Positions 18,345 through 26,766 are shown, counted from the stretch's first letter. The stretch is DNA of 64,000 nt from Evansella vedderi (GCF_030813435.1 NZ_JAUSUG010000003.1:310001-374000), one strand, 5' to 3'. Translations and numbers: made by a program. Notes: generated by a model not told the origin, from the letters alone.

Positions 18345-19247
18345 GTGAATAACATTTATTTAAAAATTTTTGGTATTATTACAACTTTAGGTATGATAAT
18401 TGTTTTAATACAGGGAGTATTAGTGACACAGACTGGTTCTGGTGATGCTTGTGGCGCAGAATGGCCCCTGTGTTTAGGTCAGGTATTCCCTGAATCTCCC
18501 AGCATCCAAACTTTAATAGAGTACACACACAGGGTAGTTTCTGGTTTATTAGGCATTATGGTTATAATTTTATCTATTTGGAGCTGGAAAAAACTATCTC
18601 ATATAAAAGAAACGAAGTTTTTTGCAATTATGGCTGTTTTGTTTATTGTTTTTCAAGGCTTACTTGGGGCAGCGGCTGTGGTGTGGGGACAGTCTAATGC
18701 AGTAATGGCACTTCATTTTGGCTTTTCACTTATTTCTTTTGCCAGTGTCATGCTATTGACTTTGCTTGCCTTTGAAAATGACCTGCCAAAAAGATATATA
18801 CAACCGACCATTACTTCAAATTTAAAAAATTACATTTATTTTGTATTAGTTTATTTATATATTGTGGTATATACTGGTGCATATGTAAAACATACGGATT
18901 CTAGTGCAGCTTGTTACGGTTGGCCTTTATGTAATGGCCAGTTGATCCCCCCATTAGAAGGTACTGTTGCCATACAGTTTGGGCACCGTGTTTCAGCAGG
19001 GGTGCTATTTATAGTCATTTTAATCCTATTCATTTGGGTGTTCCGCCATTATAAAGAGCAAAAGAATATTTATTACAGCGGATTAGTAAGTTTCCTCTTT
19101 GTCTCTGTTCAAGTAATAAGCGGTGCCGTTGTTGTGTTTAGTGGATTTACTTTAGGTACAACCATTTTCCATGCCTTCTTTATTAGTTTACTATTTGGAG
19201 TCGTCTGCTACCTTTCCCTCTTAGCATATAGGTCAGAAATAAAGTAA
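18345..19247 (+). CDS. ctaA: Heme A synthase, CtaA
   Basis: Integral membrane protein of 300 residues with eight helices in two homologous four-helix halves. It oxidises the C8 methyl of heme O to the formyl of heme A. Paired motifs are seen in each half: GSGDACGAEWPLC near 32-44 with EYTHRVVSG near 59, and SSAACYGWPLCNG near 186-198 with QFGHRVSAG near 210; they hold heme-ligand histidines and paired cysteines. The start is GTG (18345) with only a weak GGTGA site ahead. It is divergent from ctaB. Confidence 0.95.
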   Translation: MNNIYLKIFGIITTLGMIIVLIQGVLVTQTGSGDACGAEWPLCLGQVFPESPSIQTLIEYTHRVVSGLLGIMVIILSIWSWKKLSHIKETKFFAIMAVLFIVFQGLLGAAAVVWGQSNAVMALHFGFSLISFASVMLLTLLAFENDLPKRYIQPTITSNLKNYIYFVLVYLYIVVYTGAYVKHTDSSAACYGWPLCNGQLIPPLEGTVAIQFGHRVSAGVLFIVILILFIWVFRHYKEQKNIYYSGLVSFLFVSVQVISGAVVVFSGFTLGTTIFHAFFISLLFGVVCYLSLLAYRSEIK

Positions 19248-19253
19248 AAAGTG

Positions 19254-19296
19254 GAGGGCGTCTCAAAAGTTTAAACATAGCTTTTGAGACGCCCTC
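19254..19296 (+). terminator. Terminator of ctaA
   Basis: GAGGGCGTCTCAAAAG pairs with CTTTTGAGACGCCCTC, a 16-bp perfect stem, followed by ATTTTTT. Confidence 0.9.
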
Positions 19297-19310
19297 ATTT
19301 TTTATACCTA

Positions 19311-19412
19311 TTATTTTCCTAAAAAAGATCTAAACATCCAGCTTTGCTTTTCTACAGATTGTCTTACTGCTATAAGCATGTCAGCAGTAGCTTTATCTTC
19401 CACTTCATCCTC
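19311..19412 (-). pseudogene. C-terminal remnant of a Dps/ferritin-like gene
   Basis: The minus strand reads 33 codons and a stop: EDEVEDKATADMLIAVRQ followed by SVEKQSWMFRSFLGK. The pattern TADMLI, then EKQSWM, then SFL is the C-terminal helix of Dps-family proteins. An in-frame stop lies just upstream, and no start or iron-binding N-terminal part is present. It sits between ctaA and ylaN, where B. subtilis has pycA and ftsW, so it marks a rearranged or deleted stretch. Confidence 0.65.
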
Positions 19413-19450
19413 AAATTATGAACATTATACGAACTCAGTAGATAAATAAA

Positions 19451-19478
19451 AAAGCCCAACGGAGTTCCGCTTGGCTTT
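19451..19478 (-). terminator. Terminator of ylaN
   Basis: On the minus strand AAAGCC..CGGA pairs with TCCG..GGCTTT and is followed by six T. Confidence 0.75.
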
Positions 19479-19489
19479 AACATAATCTA

Positions 19490-19771
19490 TCACTTTTTTA
19501 TAGAAGCATCATGTAATGCAGACAATTGTCTCTCTAATTGGCCGAGTAACTCTTTTCCATCTTCCTCCTGTATCAGGTTTAAACGAATGGCAAAATCAAT
19601 CTCTCGTGATAAACCGAACATTTGTGTATCTAAAACTTCCTCATAAAGAGGACATTGCGGCATTGTTAAATTGGCCATCTGTACTTCAATTAGTTTTAGG
19701 ATCTTTTGAGCATCTTCCCGTAGAAGGGCATACGCCTTTTCGCTCTGTCCGGATAGGGTTTCAACTGACAA
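19490..19771 (-). CDS. ylaN: YlaN, iron-linked Fur-modulating protein
   Basis: Small soluble protein of 93 residues. YlaN homologues bind iron and have been linked to Fur control in B. subtilis and S. aureus. The highly conserved core [20 protein letters not shown] and the following [10 protein letters not shown] span about residues 30-60. I chose TTG (19771) because AGGAGG lies upstream and it gives the standard length; an ATG 72 bases earlier would add an atypical N-terminus. It is immediately downstream of glsA on the same strand. Confidence 0.88.
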   Translation of the reverse strand: MSVETLSGQSEKAYALLREDAQKILKLIEVQMANLTMPQCPLYEEVLDTQMFGLSREIDFAIRLNLIQEEDGKELLGQLERQLSALHDASIKK

Positions 19772-19854
19772 CGGAATCCCTCCTCCTCTATGTGTAAAAA
19801 ACTCTTCATAGTATATATTATCTTTTCCACCGTAAAAATGCAATAGATGGTATT

Positions 19855-20784
19855 TTAAAATATACTCAAATCATACCTCTTAGACAGTCCTTCTAACAGT
19901 TTCATCCCAGCAATACTGTTTCCTTTTTCATCTAAAGCAGGGCCATAAATTCCAATTCCCATCCCATTTGGAATGGAAGCCATTATCCCCCCTGAAACAC
20001 CGCTTTTAGCTGGAATTCCAACCCTAATGGCAAATTCTCCAGAGGCATTGTACATTCCACAGGTTACCATGAAAGTCTTTAAAATTCTTGCAATCTGAAG
20101 GGGAATAATTTGCTCTTCTGAATTAACTACTTTCCCTTGATTGGCAATTACATAACCAATTCTTGCTAAATCCTTACAGTTCACTTCTATAGCACATTGC
20201 TTTGTATACAGCTCCAACAGGCTCTCTACATTATCCTCAATAACCCCGTGTTCCTTCATAAAGTAACAAAGGGAACGATTTAGAAAGGCAGTATCATACT
20301 CTGATTGTGCTACCTCTTTATTGTAACTAATGGATGCGTTCCCCGTTAATTTACGAACTAGATCCAATAATCTATTCATTTTCTCATCATTAGTGGAACC
20401 TTGTATCATAGAAGTGACTGCTAACGCACCTGCATTAATCATTGGATTTAAAGGTTTAGATGGGGAATGGGTTTCAAGTTTTATGATGGAATTAAAGGGG
20501 TCACCTGTAGGCTCCATACCAACCCTCGAAAAAACTTCTTCTTCACCAATATCCATTAGTGCTAACGCTAATGTAATGACCTTCGAGATACTCTGAAGGG
20601 TAAATTGTTCTTCGATATTACCTGCTGTTGTACATGTAGATGCATCACTATAAACTGCAAAAGCAAGACTATTTTGATTGGCATACTGTAAAGCAGGGAT
20701 ATAATCAGCGACCTTCCCTTGACTCGTATACTTCTTCGCTTCCTCAATCATCGCTTCTATAACATCTTGATCTTCACACAACAT
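19855..20784 (-). CDS. glsA: Glutaminase GlsA (YlaM-type)
   Basis: Hydrolyses L-glutamine to glutamate and ammonia. It belongs to the serine-dependent beta-lactamase-like glutaminase family. The SISK motif near residue 60 gives the catalytic Ser-Lys pair, and NPMINAGA near 108-115, YNASGEFA near 240 and [10 protein letters not shown] near 257 are other active-site blocks. Starting at the ATG at 20784, after AAAGGGTGAT, gives 309 residues, the length of B. subtilis YlaM; the longer frame adds 14 unlikely residues. It is divergent from ylaL. Confidence 0.93.
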   Translation of the reverse strand: MLCEDQDVIEAMIEEAKKYTSQGKVADYIPALQYANQNSLAFAVYSDASTCTTAGNIEEQFTLQSISKVITLALALMDIGEEEVFSRVGMEPTGDPFNSIIKLETHSPSKPLNPMINAGALAVTSMIQGSTNDEKMNRLLDLVRKLTGNASISYNKEVAQSEYDTAFLNRSLCYFMKEHGVIEDNVESLLELYTKQCAIEVNCKDLARIGYVIANQGKVVNSEEQIIPLQIARILKTFMVTCGMYNASGEFAIRVGIPAKSGVSGGIMASIPNGMGIGIYGPALDEKGNSIAGMKLLEGLSKRYDLSIF

Positions 20785-20868
20785 ATAAATTATCACCCTT
20801 TCTCCCCTTGTCCGTGACAAAAGCAATATATCCTTTTATACTTATTTTTAGATGAAAGGAGAGTTTCT

Positions 20869-21354
20869 ATGATTTTAACCATTTCAGGAAATGTAAAAAA
20901 TACGATTACGATTGATCCAGGTGTATGGATATTCGATGACCGAAAGGTAGATCTTCATACATATTTTTCCCAAGAACGTAAAAACCATCAAGATCAAGAG
21001 CTAGAAAATTTATCAAGGGCTTGGGATAACCATAGAAAAGAAGGTGCCAATGCCCTCACAAATGGAAACCAAGTGAGGGTAAGTAAGAAAGAGCTTTTGG
21101 AAAAATCCTACGGTGTTCCTTTTTTCCCATTTTTAGAAAATGCCACACCAGGTGAAGAAGCCACAAAAATTATTTTTAAAAGAAGTACAGGAGATGACTT
21201 TGAATGTTCCATAGAGGAAGCAAAGGAAGCAATTTTGGGATTTTCGAAGGAAGGTAAGCCGCTCAAAGAAGATGGACCGATCCATTTTTATTATAGAGAC
21301 GGATCAAACAAAGATAATCCAGTTACTAATATTAACAACATAGTAGTTGTCTAA
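20869..21354 (+). CDS. ylaL: YlaL-like protein of unknown function
   Basis: 161-residue soluble protein without signal peptide or membrane segment. The N-terminus (ILTISGNVKNTITIDPGVWI) and the middle KSYGVPFFPFLENATPGEEAT stretch (about 85-105) are the parts I associate with YlaL of B. subtilis, whose gene also lies between glsA and ylaK. A strong AAAGGAGAG precedes the ATG. No catalytic motif is visible. It converges with ylaK. Confidence 0.72.
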   Translation: MILTISGNVKNTITIDPGVWIFDDRKVDLHTYFSQERKNHQDQELENLSRAWDNHRKEGANALTNGNQVRVSKKELLEKSYGVPFFPFLENATPGEEATKIIFKRSTGDDFECSIEEAKEAILGFSKEGKPLKEDGPIHFYYRDGSNKDNPVTNINNIVVV

Positions 21355-21377
21355 TTGAAGTCACGTTGAACCACTTT

Positions 21378-21419
21378 GAGGGCGACAAAAAGGTTAAATA
21401 AAGACTTTGAGTCGCCCTC
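21378..21419. terminator. Bidirectional terminator between ylaL and ylaK
   Basis: GAGGGCGAC pairs with GTCGCCCTC across a 24-base loop. Confidence 0.75.
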
Positions 21420-21427
21420 TAATATTG

Positions 21428-22759
21428 TCATAAAAGATCAGCTGCCATTTGTGCTAACCCAGAACGCTCTCCTTTTTGAAGTTTAATATGACCTGTTTCT
21501 GAAAGATGTTTTAACCTTTCCGTTACATAGGTCAAGCCATTCGTATACTCATCTAAATAGGGATGATCAATTTGTTTCGGGTCTCCCATTAATACAATTT
21601 TACTACCTTCCCCCACTCTAGTTAATATCGTTTTCACTTCATGCTTCGTTAGGTTCTGAGCCTCATCAATAATAATAAACTGATCCGGAATACTCCTTCC
21701 CCTAATATACGTTAATGCTTCTACTTGAATAGATCCCATGCCGGCTAATATTCGTTCCAATTCTCCAGGTTTCTTCGTGTTAAATAAAAACTCTAGGTTA
21801 TCATATATTGGCTGCATCCATGGTCGAAGCTTCTCTTCCTTTTCACCGGGTAAATACCCTATATCTTTACCAACAGGTACTACCGGTCGTGCCACAAGTA
21901 ATTTATTATATTTCTGTAAATCCTCTGTCTGGTATAAACCAGCCGCCAATGATAATAAGGTTTTGCCTGTTCCTGCTTTACCTGCGAGGGTAACAAGTGG
22001 AATATCATCCCTTGTGAGAAGTTCAAAAGCAATGCGTTGCTGAACATTCCTTGGACGTATGCCCCAAATCGTGTCATCCTGTGGAATAAACAATTGTATG
22101 TCCTTACAATCTTTACTAATAATTCCAAGTGCAGAACGGGAACTATTTGTTTCATCTTTAATAATTAAAAACTGATTTGGATAGTAATTAAACTTACCCA
22201 CCTTATCTAGTTTCATTACCTTTTTTTCATATAACTGATTTATGATTTCTGGAGGTACTGATATTTCCTTATAACCAGTGTACATCCGGTCATACTGGAC
22301 AACCCTGTCGCTTAAAAAATCTTCTGCATGAATTCCTAAAGCATCTGCCTTTACTCTTAACAATGCATCCTTACTTACGAGTGTTACTGCAACCCCAGTA
22401 TTATTCTCCTTTTCCTCCAGACTCATATTGAGTGCTACTGCTAATATACGATTATCATTTGTAACTTCAAAAAAATGCTCCTTCATTTTTCCAAAAGATC
22501 GGTGATTAAGTTCCACTCGAAAACTTCCTCCATTAGATAAAGGTACACCTAAATGAAGCTTTCCTTTTTCTCGGAGATCATCAATCAACCGTGCTACATA
22601 TCTCGCATTTCTGCCTATTTCGTCCATATTTCTTTTTTTGGAGTCTACCTCTTCTAACACCACTGCAGGGATAATAACCTCATGCTGTTCAAATGCATAG
22701 ATCGCCAAGGGATCTTGTAGTAGGACGTTCGTATCTAAAATATATCGTCGTGTAATCAA
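21428..22759 (-). CDS. ylaK: YlaK, PIN-PhoH family ATPase
   Basis: 443-residue fusion of an N-terminal PIN ribonuclease-like domain (about 1-150) and a C-terminal PhoH ATPase/helicase domain (about 230-443). The PIN acidic residues start with YILDTNVLLQDP, then EEVDSKK near 37 and the NDNRILAVAL block near 101. Walker A GKAGTGKT is near 259-266 and Walker B FIIIDEAQN near 359. PhoH2-type proteins are RNA helicase-ribonucleases. In B. subtilis ylaK neighbours ylaL in the same way. Confidence 0.92.
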   Translation of the reverse strand: MITRRYILDTNVLLQDPLAIYAFEQHEVIIPAVVLEEVDSKKRNMDEIGRNARYVARLIDDLREKGKLHLGVPLSNGGSFRVELNHRSFGKMKEHFFEVTNDNRILAVALNMSLEEKENNTGVAVTLVSKDALLRVKADALGIHAEDFLSDRVVQYDRMYTGYKEISVPPEIINQLYEKKVMKLDKVGKFNYYPNQFLIIKDETNSSRSALGIISKDCKDIQLFIPQDDTIWGIRPRNVQQRIAFELLTRDDIPLVTLAGKAGTGKTLLSLAAGLYQTEDLQKYNKLLVARPVVPVGKDIGYLPGEKEEKLRPWMQPIYDNLEFLFNTKKPGELERILAGMGSIQVEALTYIRGRSIPDQFIIIDEAQNLTKHEVKTILTRVGEGSKIVLMGDPKQIDHPYLDEYTNGLTYVTERLKHLSETGHIKLQKGERSGLAQMAADLL

Positions 22760-22883
22760 CTTCTCGCCTCCTACAAACTATGATAATCTCGTTTACTTAC
22801 TATAATGTATGTGCTCTCGAATAAAGATAGACTTTTAAACGAACAATACATTTAACAACATTAAAAAAGTGAGGGATATTCAA

Positions 22884-23540
22884 ATGAAACGTTTCATTTT
22901 AAGCTGTCTTGCATTAAGCCTACTAGCATCTTGTGGAGGGCAAGAAGATTTGACTGACCCTACTCTAGAAGAACAAGGAGGAGTGCAAGGGCAAGGTGCA
23001 TCTCAGGGACAAAACTTTGATAACGGTGATTTTGCGGACTATGATCAGCATTCAGCAACAGAAATTGCTAACCACCTTGCTAATTTAGCTACTGAAATTC
23101 CTGATGTAAATAGAGCAACTGCTATTGTTATTGGCCCGTATGCTGTAGTTGGTATCGATGTGGAAGGTGATATTGACCAAGCAGAAGTAGGGTCCATTAA
23201 ATATCAGGTAGCTGTTGCGTTAGCTGAGGATCCGTATGGGGCATCCGCTGCCGTTACAGCAGACCCTGATATTACAAATCGAATTGAGGAAATGCGGGTT
23301 GAAATGGGACAAGGGAGACCATTAGGGGCTATTATGGATGAGCTTGCAGGAATTGTTGGAAGAATAATGCCAATTGTTCCTGGGTATGAACATATTCCAA
23401 GAGAGACTCCTGGGGAAGAAGATCCAACGGATACAAATAATGAAAGACTGGATCCAGATCAACAGGATGAGCTAGAGGATATACAAGATGAACAAAGTCA
23501 TGGACGAATGAACAACGGTAATAGGAACAATCAAAACTAA
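22884..23540 (+). CDS. ylaJ: YlaJ, YhcN/YlaJ-family sporulation lipoprotein
   Basis: Predicted lipoprotein of 218 residues. The ATG at 22884 follows GAGGG; the signal peptide ends at the lipobox LLASC (Cys17). A Gly/Gln-rich linker leads to the YhcN/YlaJ domain (about 55-165), with ATAIVIGPYAVVGIDV as its core. The C-terminus is acidic and Asn-rich. Members are made in the forespore and retained in spores. Divergent from ylaK. Confidence 0.88.
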   Translation: MKRFILSCLALSLLASCGGQEDLTDPTLEEQGGVQGQGASQGQNFDNGDFADYDQHSATEIANHLANLATEIPDVNRATAIVIGPYAVVGIDVEGDIDQAEVGSIKYQVAVALAEDPYGASAAVTADPDITNRIEEMRVEMGQGRPLGAIMDELAGIVGRIMPIVPGYEHIPRETPGEEDPTDTNNERLDPDQQDELEDIQDEQSHGRMNNGNRNNQN

Positions 23541-23577
23541 CATTCTGGATTCATTCCAATAGCGAAGATTAAAAATA

Positions 23578-23624
23578 GAGGTTGACTCATGGGGGGTACA
23601 AATAAACCCTTTTGAGTCAACCTC
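23578..23624. terminator. Bidirectional terminator downstream of ylaJ
   Basis: GAGGTTGACTCA pairs with TGAGTCAACCTC, a 12-bp perfect stem between convergent genes. Confidence 0.8.
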
Positions 23625-23628
23625 ACTT

Positions 23629-24081
23629 TTACTTTTTCATCGCACTCATTACTTGACGATCTAATTTATCTGCTGCCTCTTTGTCATATGTTTTTTCATA
23701 CTTAGGACCTGTGGTGATCCTTGATCCATAAAACATTACATCCCTAACTTCTTTAACAGTAATTTCAATAAGCGCCAATTTTAATGGAACTTCTTCCATC
23801 TTTTCAAGAAGAATACGGGCATTTCCCGTAATACTATATGTAGATCCGGCACCAATTAGAGTCAATGTTACTAATGACTGCTTCTTAATGTTTTCCACAA
23901 TCCGAGAACGATTATCGATGGAAAAACGAACACTCTTCGTATTAGGAGCATAAACCCAAGAAATAGCATTAACATTTGGTGCCCCCGTTTCATGATCTAC
24001 GGTAGCAATAGTTACGTATTGCTCTTGTTTAAGCAATGGTAATAATTCATCGGTTAATTCCGTTTCTACACGATTGGCCAT
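23629..24081 (-). CDS. Pyridoxamine 5'-phosphate oxidase-family flavin-binding protein
   Basis: 150 residues with the FMN-binding split-barrel fold. The N-terminal half, LLPLLKQEQYVTIATVDHET and then PNVNAISWVYAP, resembles the strand pair of the PNPOx-like family. It lacks the C-terminal catalytic block of true PdxH and is shorter, so a real role in vitamin B6 metabolism is doubtful; heme or flavin binding is possible. It is inserted between ylaJ and ylaI and is absent from that place in B. subtilis. Confidence 0.75.
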   Translation of the reverse strand: MANRVETELTDELLPLLKQEQYVTIATVDHETGAPNVNAISWVYAPNTKSVRFSIDNRSRIVENIKKQSLVTLTLIGAGSTYSITGNARILLEKMEEVPLKLALIEITVKEVRDVMFYGSRITTGPKYEKTYDKEAADKLDRQVMSAMKK

Positions 24082-24306
24082 TGGTGGATGCCTCCTTATT
24101 ATTTGTTCACAATACTACTATACCTATATTTTCCTGAAGATAAAACAGTTGTAATCAAAATAAAAAGTAAAGAATTTGATAGGTCAATACTTAGCTTCAA
24201 ACCATAGGGATAAAAGGATATATTAGAAAAAACCCTTTTCATCCATAGGATAGAAGTCTATAATGTGCTAATATAAGGTAAAATAATAAGAATTATTTAA
24301 TAAATT

Positions 24307-24659
24307 AGCTCTGTTAAAGGATAAAATTAATTTTTAACATAGTTGATTGAAGCGTAAGATACGAGACTCCTGCTGGAAAAGCAAGAGGCCACTGAAAAAG
24401 GACGTTTTTTCCCTTTTTCAGTGGTCTCGAAGCAATCAGCGAAGCCGTTGCAAGTTTTTAAAGCCTGCTATGAGTGGTTTTTTCATAGCAGGCGCGCAAC
24501 GCGCGGAGCGATTGCTATTTTCTCAGCGAAAAATATATGACTTTTTCAGTGGCCTCGAAAAGAAACGGCTGAAGACCCCGTAGGGACGAGGAGGCTGAAG
24601 CGTTGCCCACGGAAAGGGAGTATCTGAAGCGAAAATCAACATCAAAATTTAACAGAGCC
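24307..24659. mobile_element. 353-bp MITE with 12-bp inverted ends and 8-bp target duplication
   Basis: The ends are AGCTCTGTTAAA (24307-24318) and TTTAACAGAGCC (24648-24659), matching in 11 of 12 positions when inverted. AATAAATT flanks it exactly on both sides (24299-24306 and 24660-24667). No transposase is encoded. The GGCTCTGTT-like ends and 8-bp duplication resemble IS6-family elements (inference). Internally it carries GTTGATTGAAGC near the left end and GCTTC/GATTTTC-type sequence near the right, plus a nested two-hairpin insert. Confidence 0.85.
24385..24515. repeat. Two-hairpin structured repeat, copy 2, nested in the MITE
   Basis: Hairpin A (24385-24428) pairs GAGGCCACTGAAAAAGG with CCTTTTTCAGTGGTCTC. 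Three bases later hairpin B (24432-24515) has arms GCAATC/GATTGC, CGTTGC/GCAACG and GCCTGCTATGA/TCATAGCAGGC. The layout equals copy 1 at 8635-8760, including the 3-base spacer. A further CTTTTTCAGTGGCCTC at 24542-24557 is inverted relative to the start of hairpin A. Confidence 0.75.
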
Positions 24660-24713
24660 AATAAATTTAAAATAAGGGTAAACTCGAATCCCCTTTCAGT
24701 GAGGTGATCCTAA

Positions 24714-24920
24714 ATGCGGGTTAAATGCGTCATTTGTGATGTAATTGAAAACATTGACGACTATTCACCATTAGCAAAAAAATTACGTAACCGTCCTATT
24801 CATACATATATGTGTAACCAATGTTATGAAAGGATAGAAATAAGAACGAACGAGAGAAAAGAAACGGGAAAATTTAGACAGTACTCAAGTAATGAAAACA
24901 AAGATAAATTTCTCCAATAA
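24714..24920 (+). CDS. ylaI: YlaI, small zinc-ribbon protein (DUF2197)
   Basis: 68 residues with two CxxC knuckles, CVIC at residues 5-8 and CNQC near 35-38, typical of a metal-binding ribbon. The C-terminus is charged. Function unknown. GAGGTGATCC precedes the ATG. It is conserved beside ylaH in Bacillus and converges with it here. Confidence 0.85.
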   Translation: MRVKCVICDVIENIDDYSPLAKKLRNRPIHTYMCNQCYERIEIRTNERKETGKFRQYSSNENKDKFLQ

Positions 24921-24923
24921 GAA

Positions 24924-24965
24924 GAGGATGCCTCTAAAGGTCGTATTTTCCTTTGAGGCATCCTC
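24924..24965. terminator. Bidirectional terminator ylaI/ylaH
   Basis: GAGGATGCCTCTAAAGG pairs with CCTTTGAGGCATCCTC with one mismatch. Confidence 0.8.
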
Positions 24966-25010
24966 AAATTGGCTTCGTATTGGTTTGTGTAACCCTTGTA
25001 TTTATATCCC

Positions 25011-25364
25011 CTATTCTGTATTCTCCGATTGAGATTCCTGTTTATGTCGACGTAGTTGAAGCTTATACATCCCAAGCACAATAGCAGCAACAGCAAGTGA
25101 TTCAATGATTGGTAAGGTAAAGGCTAGGAAAGTAAGTAATAAATTACCTAAAAGCATCATTATATAAACGATTGCGGCTTTTAAAATAGGCAGTTTTCTT
25201 GCAAATCCTAGATTGAATACAAGAATAGTTAAAACATTTACAATTATATAAAGGGCAGTATAAGCTGTAATAAAGTTCTCGGGATTACTAGCCCCGAAAA
25301 GTTCTGCTATAGGGGTCATATTTGGTGCAGGTGTACTAGTTGTATTTATAGTTGCCAATAACAT
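25011..25364 (-). CDS. ylaH: YlaH-like membrane protein
   Basis: 117 residues with three hydrophobic helices (about 28-50, 58-78, 80-102) and a short basic-acidic C-terminal tail. It matches the YlaH family, found in Bacillus next to ylaI. Function unknown. AGGAGTGAAGTT precedes the ATG. In B. subtilis typA (ylaG) lies between ylaH and ylaF; here the two genes are divergent neighbours and typA is absent from the window. Confidence 0.8.
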   Translation of the reverse strand: MLLATINTTSTPAPNMTPIAELFGASNPENFITAYTALYIIVNVLTILVFNLGFARKLPILKAAIVYIMMLLGNLLLTFLAFTLPIIESLAVAAIVLGMYKLQLRRHKQESQSENTE

Positions 25365-25497
25365 AACTTCACTCCTAAATTATCTCTAATAATAACACTA
25401 TCTTATTATAGCAATCATAAGGGAAAGAAGAAAGTAACATATAAACCTTTTCTATAATATAATTTTCGGATAAACTAGAGAAGAGGAGGTTTGATCT

Positions 25498-25689
25498 ATG
25501 GAAGGATTTAGTTGGAAATTTTTTATGTTAGCTTTATTAGGTACCACAGGTTTAATGGGAATTGGTATTGGTATTGCCGAAGGTAGTTCCATCATTATCC
25601 TAAGTGCCATTATACTTACTTTAGTATCCGTTGGTACAGGATTTACTTTAAAGAAAAAATTAAATGCGAAGGCAGAAAGCCATTCGTAA
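25498..25689 (+). CDS. ylaF: YlaF-like small membrane protein (DUF5325)
   Basis: 63 residues with two hydrophobic helices (about 7-25 and 31-50) separated by a GIAEGSS turn, and a basic tail KKKLNAKAES. GGAGGTTTGATCT precedes the ATG. Size, topology and position match YlaF. Function unknown. Confidence 0.75.
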   Translation: MEGFSWKFFMLALLGTTGLMGIGIGIAEGSSIIILSAIILTLVSVGTGFTLKKKLNAKAESHS

Positions 25690-25690
25690 A

Positions 25691-25840
25691 AAAGAGGCTG
25701 GGACAAAAGTATTTTTACTAATAAGAAATCCGAACAAACTAGATGTAGGTGCAATCTACCCGCTTCGGAAATATACTTCCCTAAGGTAGTGTATTGTTCG
25801 TATTTCCGATTAAACACTTTAGTTATGTCCCAGCCTCTTT
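25691..25840. repeat. 150-bp long inverted-repeat element between ylaF and suhB
   Basis: AAAGAGGCTGGGACA (25691-25705) and TGTCCCAGCCTCTTT (25826-25840) form a perfect 15-bp stem. The 120-base interior holds further imperfect complementary pieces (AATCCGAACAAAC near 25727 against GTTCGTATTTCCGATT near 25797). Similar GAGGCTGGGACA hairpins act as terminators in many Firmicutes; this one has an unusually long interior. It lies between convergent genes. Confidence 0.7.
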
Positions 25841-25842
25841 AT

Positions 25843-26625
25843 TTAGGATCCTCGAAGCAATTGCAAAATTTTCTTATGAAGGTATGGATTTGCAGCAAAG
25901 AAAGTTCCTTTATGTAAAAAGGTTAACTCCTTCCCACTGTAATCTGTTGCGACCCCTCCCACTTCTTGAAGGATGACATAACCACCTGCAATGTCCCATG
26001 GTGCCAAGTGAAAGCTTATGTAAGCGTCTAAACGGCCTGCTGCTACGTAGGCAATTTCAAGGGCTGCTGCCCCATAAGAACGGATCCCCCTTGCTTCCTC
26101 CACTAACATTTCCAATTTACGGTCCTTTAATATCCAGCCCGCATTGAAACTTAAAATGGATTCATTGAGATTCATCTCTGAGAGCTTTGCCAACTCTTGA
26201 CCATTAACAAAAGCCCCTTTTCCTTCTTGTGCAGTAAAAAGTTCATCGTTCATTACATCATATACGATCCCAATAACACCGTGTCCTTCGGTAAAAACAC
26301 CTAGTGATATGGCAAAGTACCGTTCCTGATGTACAAAATTTACTGTCCCATCAATAGGGTCTAGAATCCATACGGTGCCCGTTAAATCTTTTATTGCTTC
26401 ATAGGACCCCTCTTCCCCCATCAGGCGGTGGTGAGGAAAGGAAGCAGCAATCTTCTCTTGAAAAAATCTTTCCACTGCCCTATCCACATCTGTTACTAAA
26501 TCATCCTGATTCGCTTTCGTTGAAACGGAAATAGACTCTTTCATTTTTTCACGTATGTATTTACCAGCTTCACGTGTCCATTGGACAGCGTGATCGTAAA
26601 TCTGTTGCAAAGTATCGTCGTTCAT
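25843..26625 (-). CDS. suhB: Inositol-1-monophosphatase family protein SuhB/YktC
   Basis: Mg2+-dependent phosphatase of 260 residues. Metal-ligand motifs are GEEGSYE near 70-76, WILDPIDGTVNF near 88-99 and WDIAGGYVILQEVGG near 212-226, the last with the third acidic ligand. The first substrate-loop block is DLVTDVDRAVE near 43-53. It probably hydrolyses inositol monophosphate or other small sugar phosphates. Matches B. subtilis yktC in place and length. Confidence 0.93.
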   Translation of the reverse strand: MNDDTLQQIYDHAVQWTREAGKYIREKMKESISVSTKANQDDLVTDVDRAVERFFQEKIAASFPHHRLMGEEGSYEAIKDLTGTVWILDPIDGTVNFVHQERYFAISLGVFTEGHGVIGIVYDVMNDELFTAQEGKGAFVNGQELAKLSEMNLNESILSFNAGWILKDRKLEMLVEEARGIRSYGAAALEIAYVAAGRLDAYISFHLAPWDIAGGYVILQEVGGVATDYSGKELTFLHKGTFFAANPYLHKKILQLLRGS

Positions 26626-26732
26626 TCATCATACCCCCTTCTCAATGCCGGCAATATGTATCACTTATACCAAAAAACATACTAAATGGCAAATGCCATT
26701 CCCTAAAGAATCGGCGTTGTACCCCAAAAAAA

Positions 26733-26752
26733 GTGAACCTCTGAAGGTTCAC
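26733..26752 (-). terminator. Terminator of the small ykzI-like gene
   Basis: GTGAACCT pairs with AGGTTCAC; on the minus strand it is followed by seven T. Confidence 0.8.
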
Positions 26753-26766
26753 ATAAAAATTGTCAT

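Noticed and set aside
24347-24583. A 78-codon frame across the repeat at 24.3 kb
   Set aside because: It lies wholly in the MITE and its hairpins, has no ribosome site, and its composition reflects repeat sequence.
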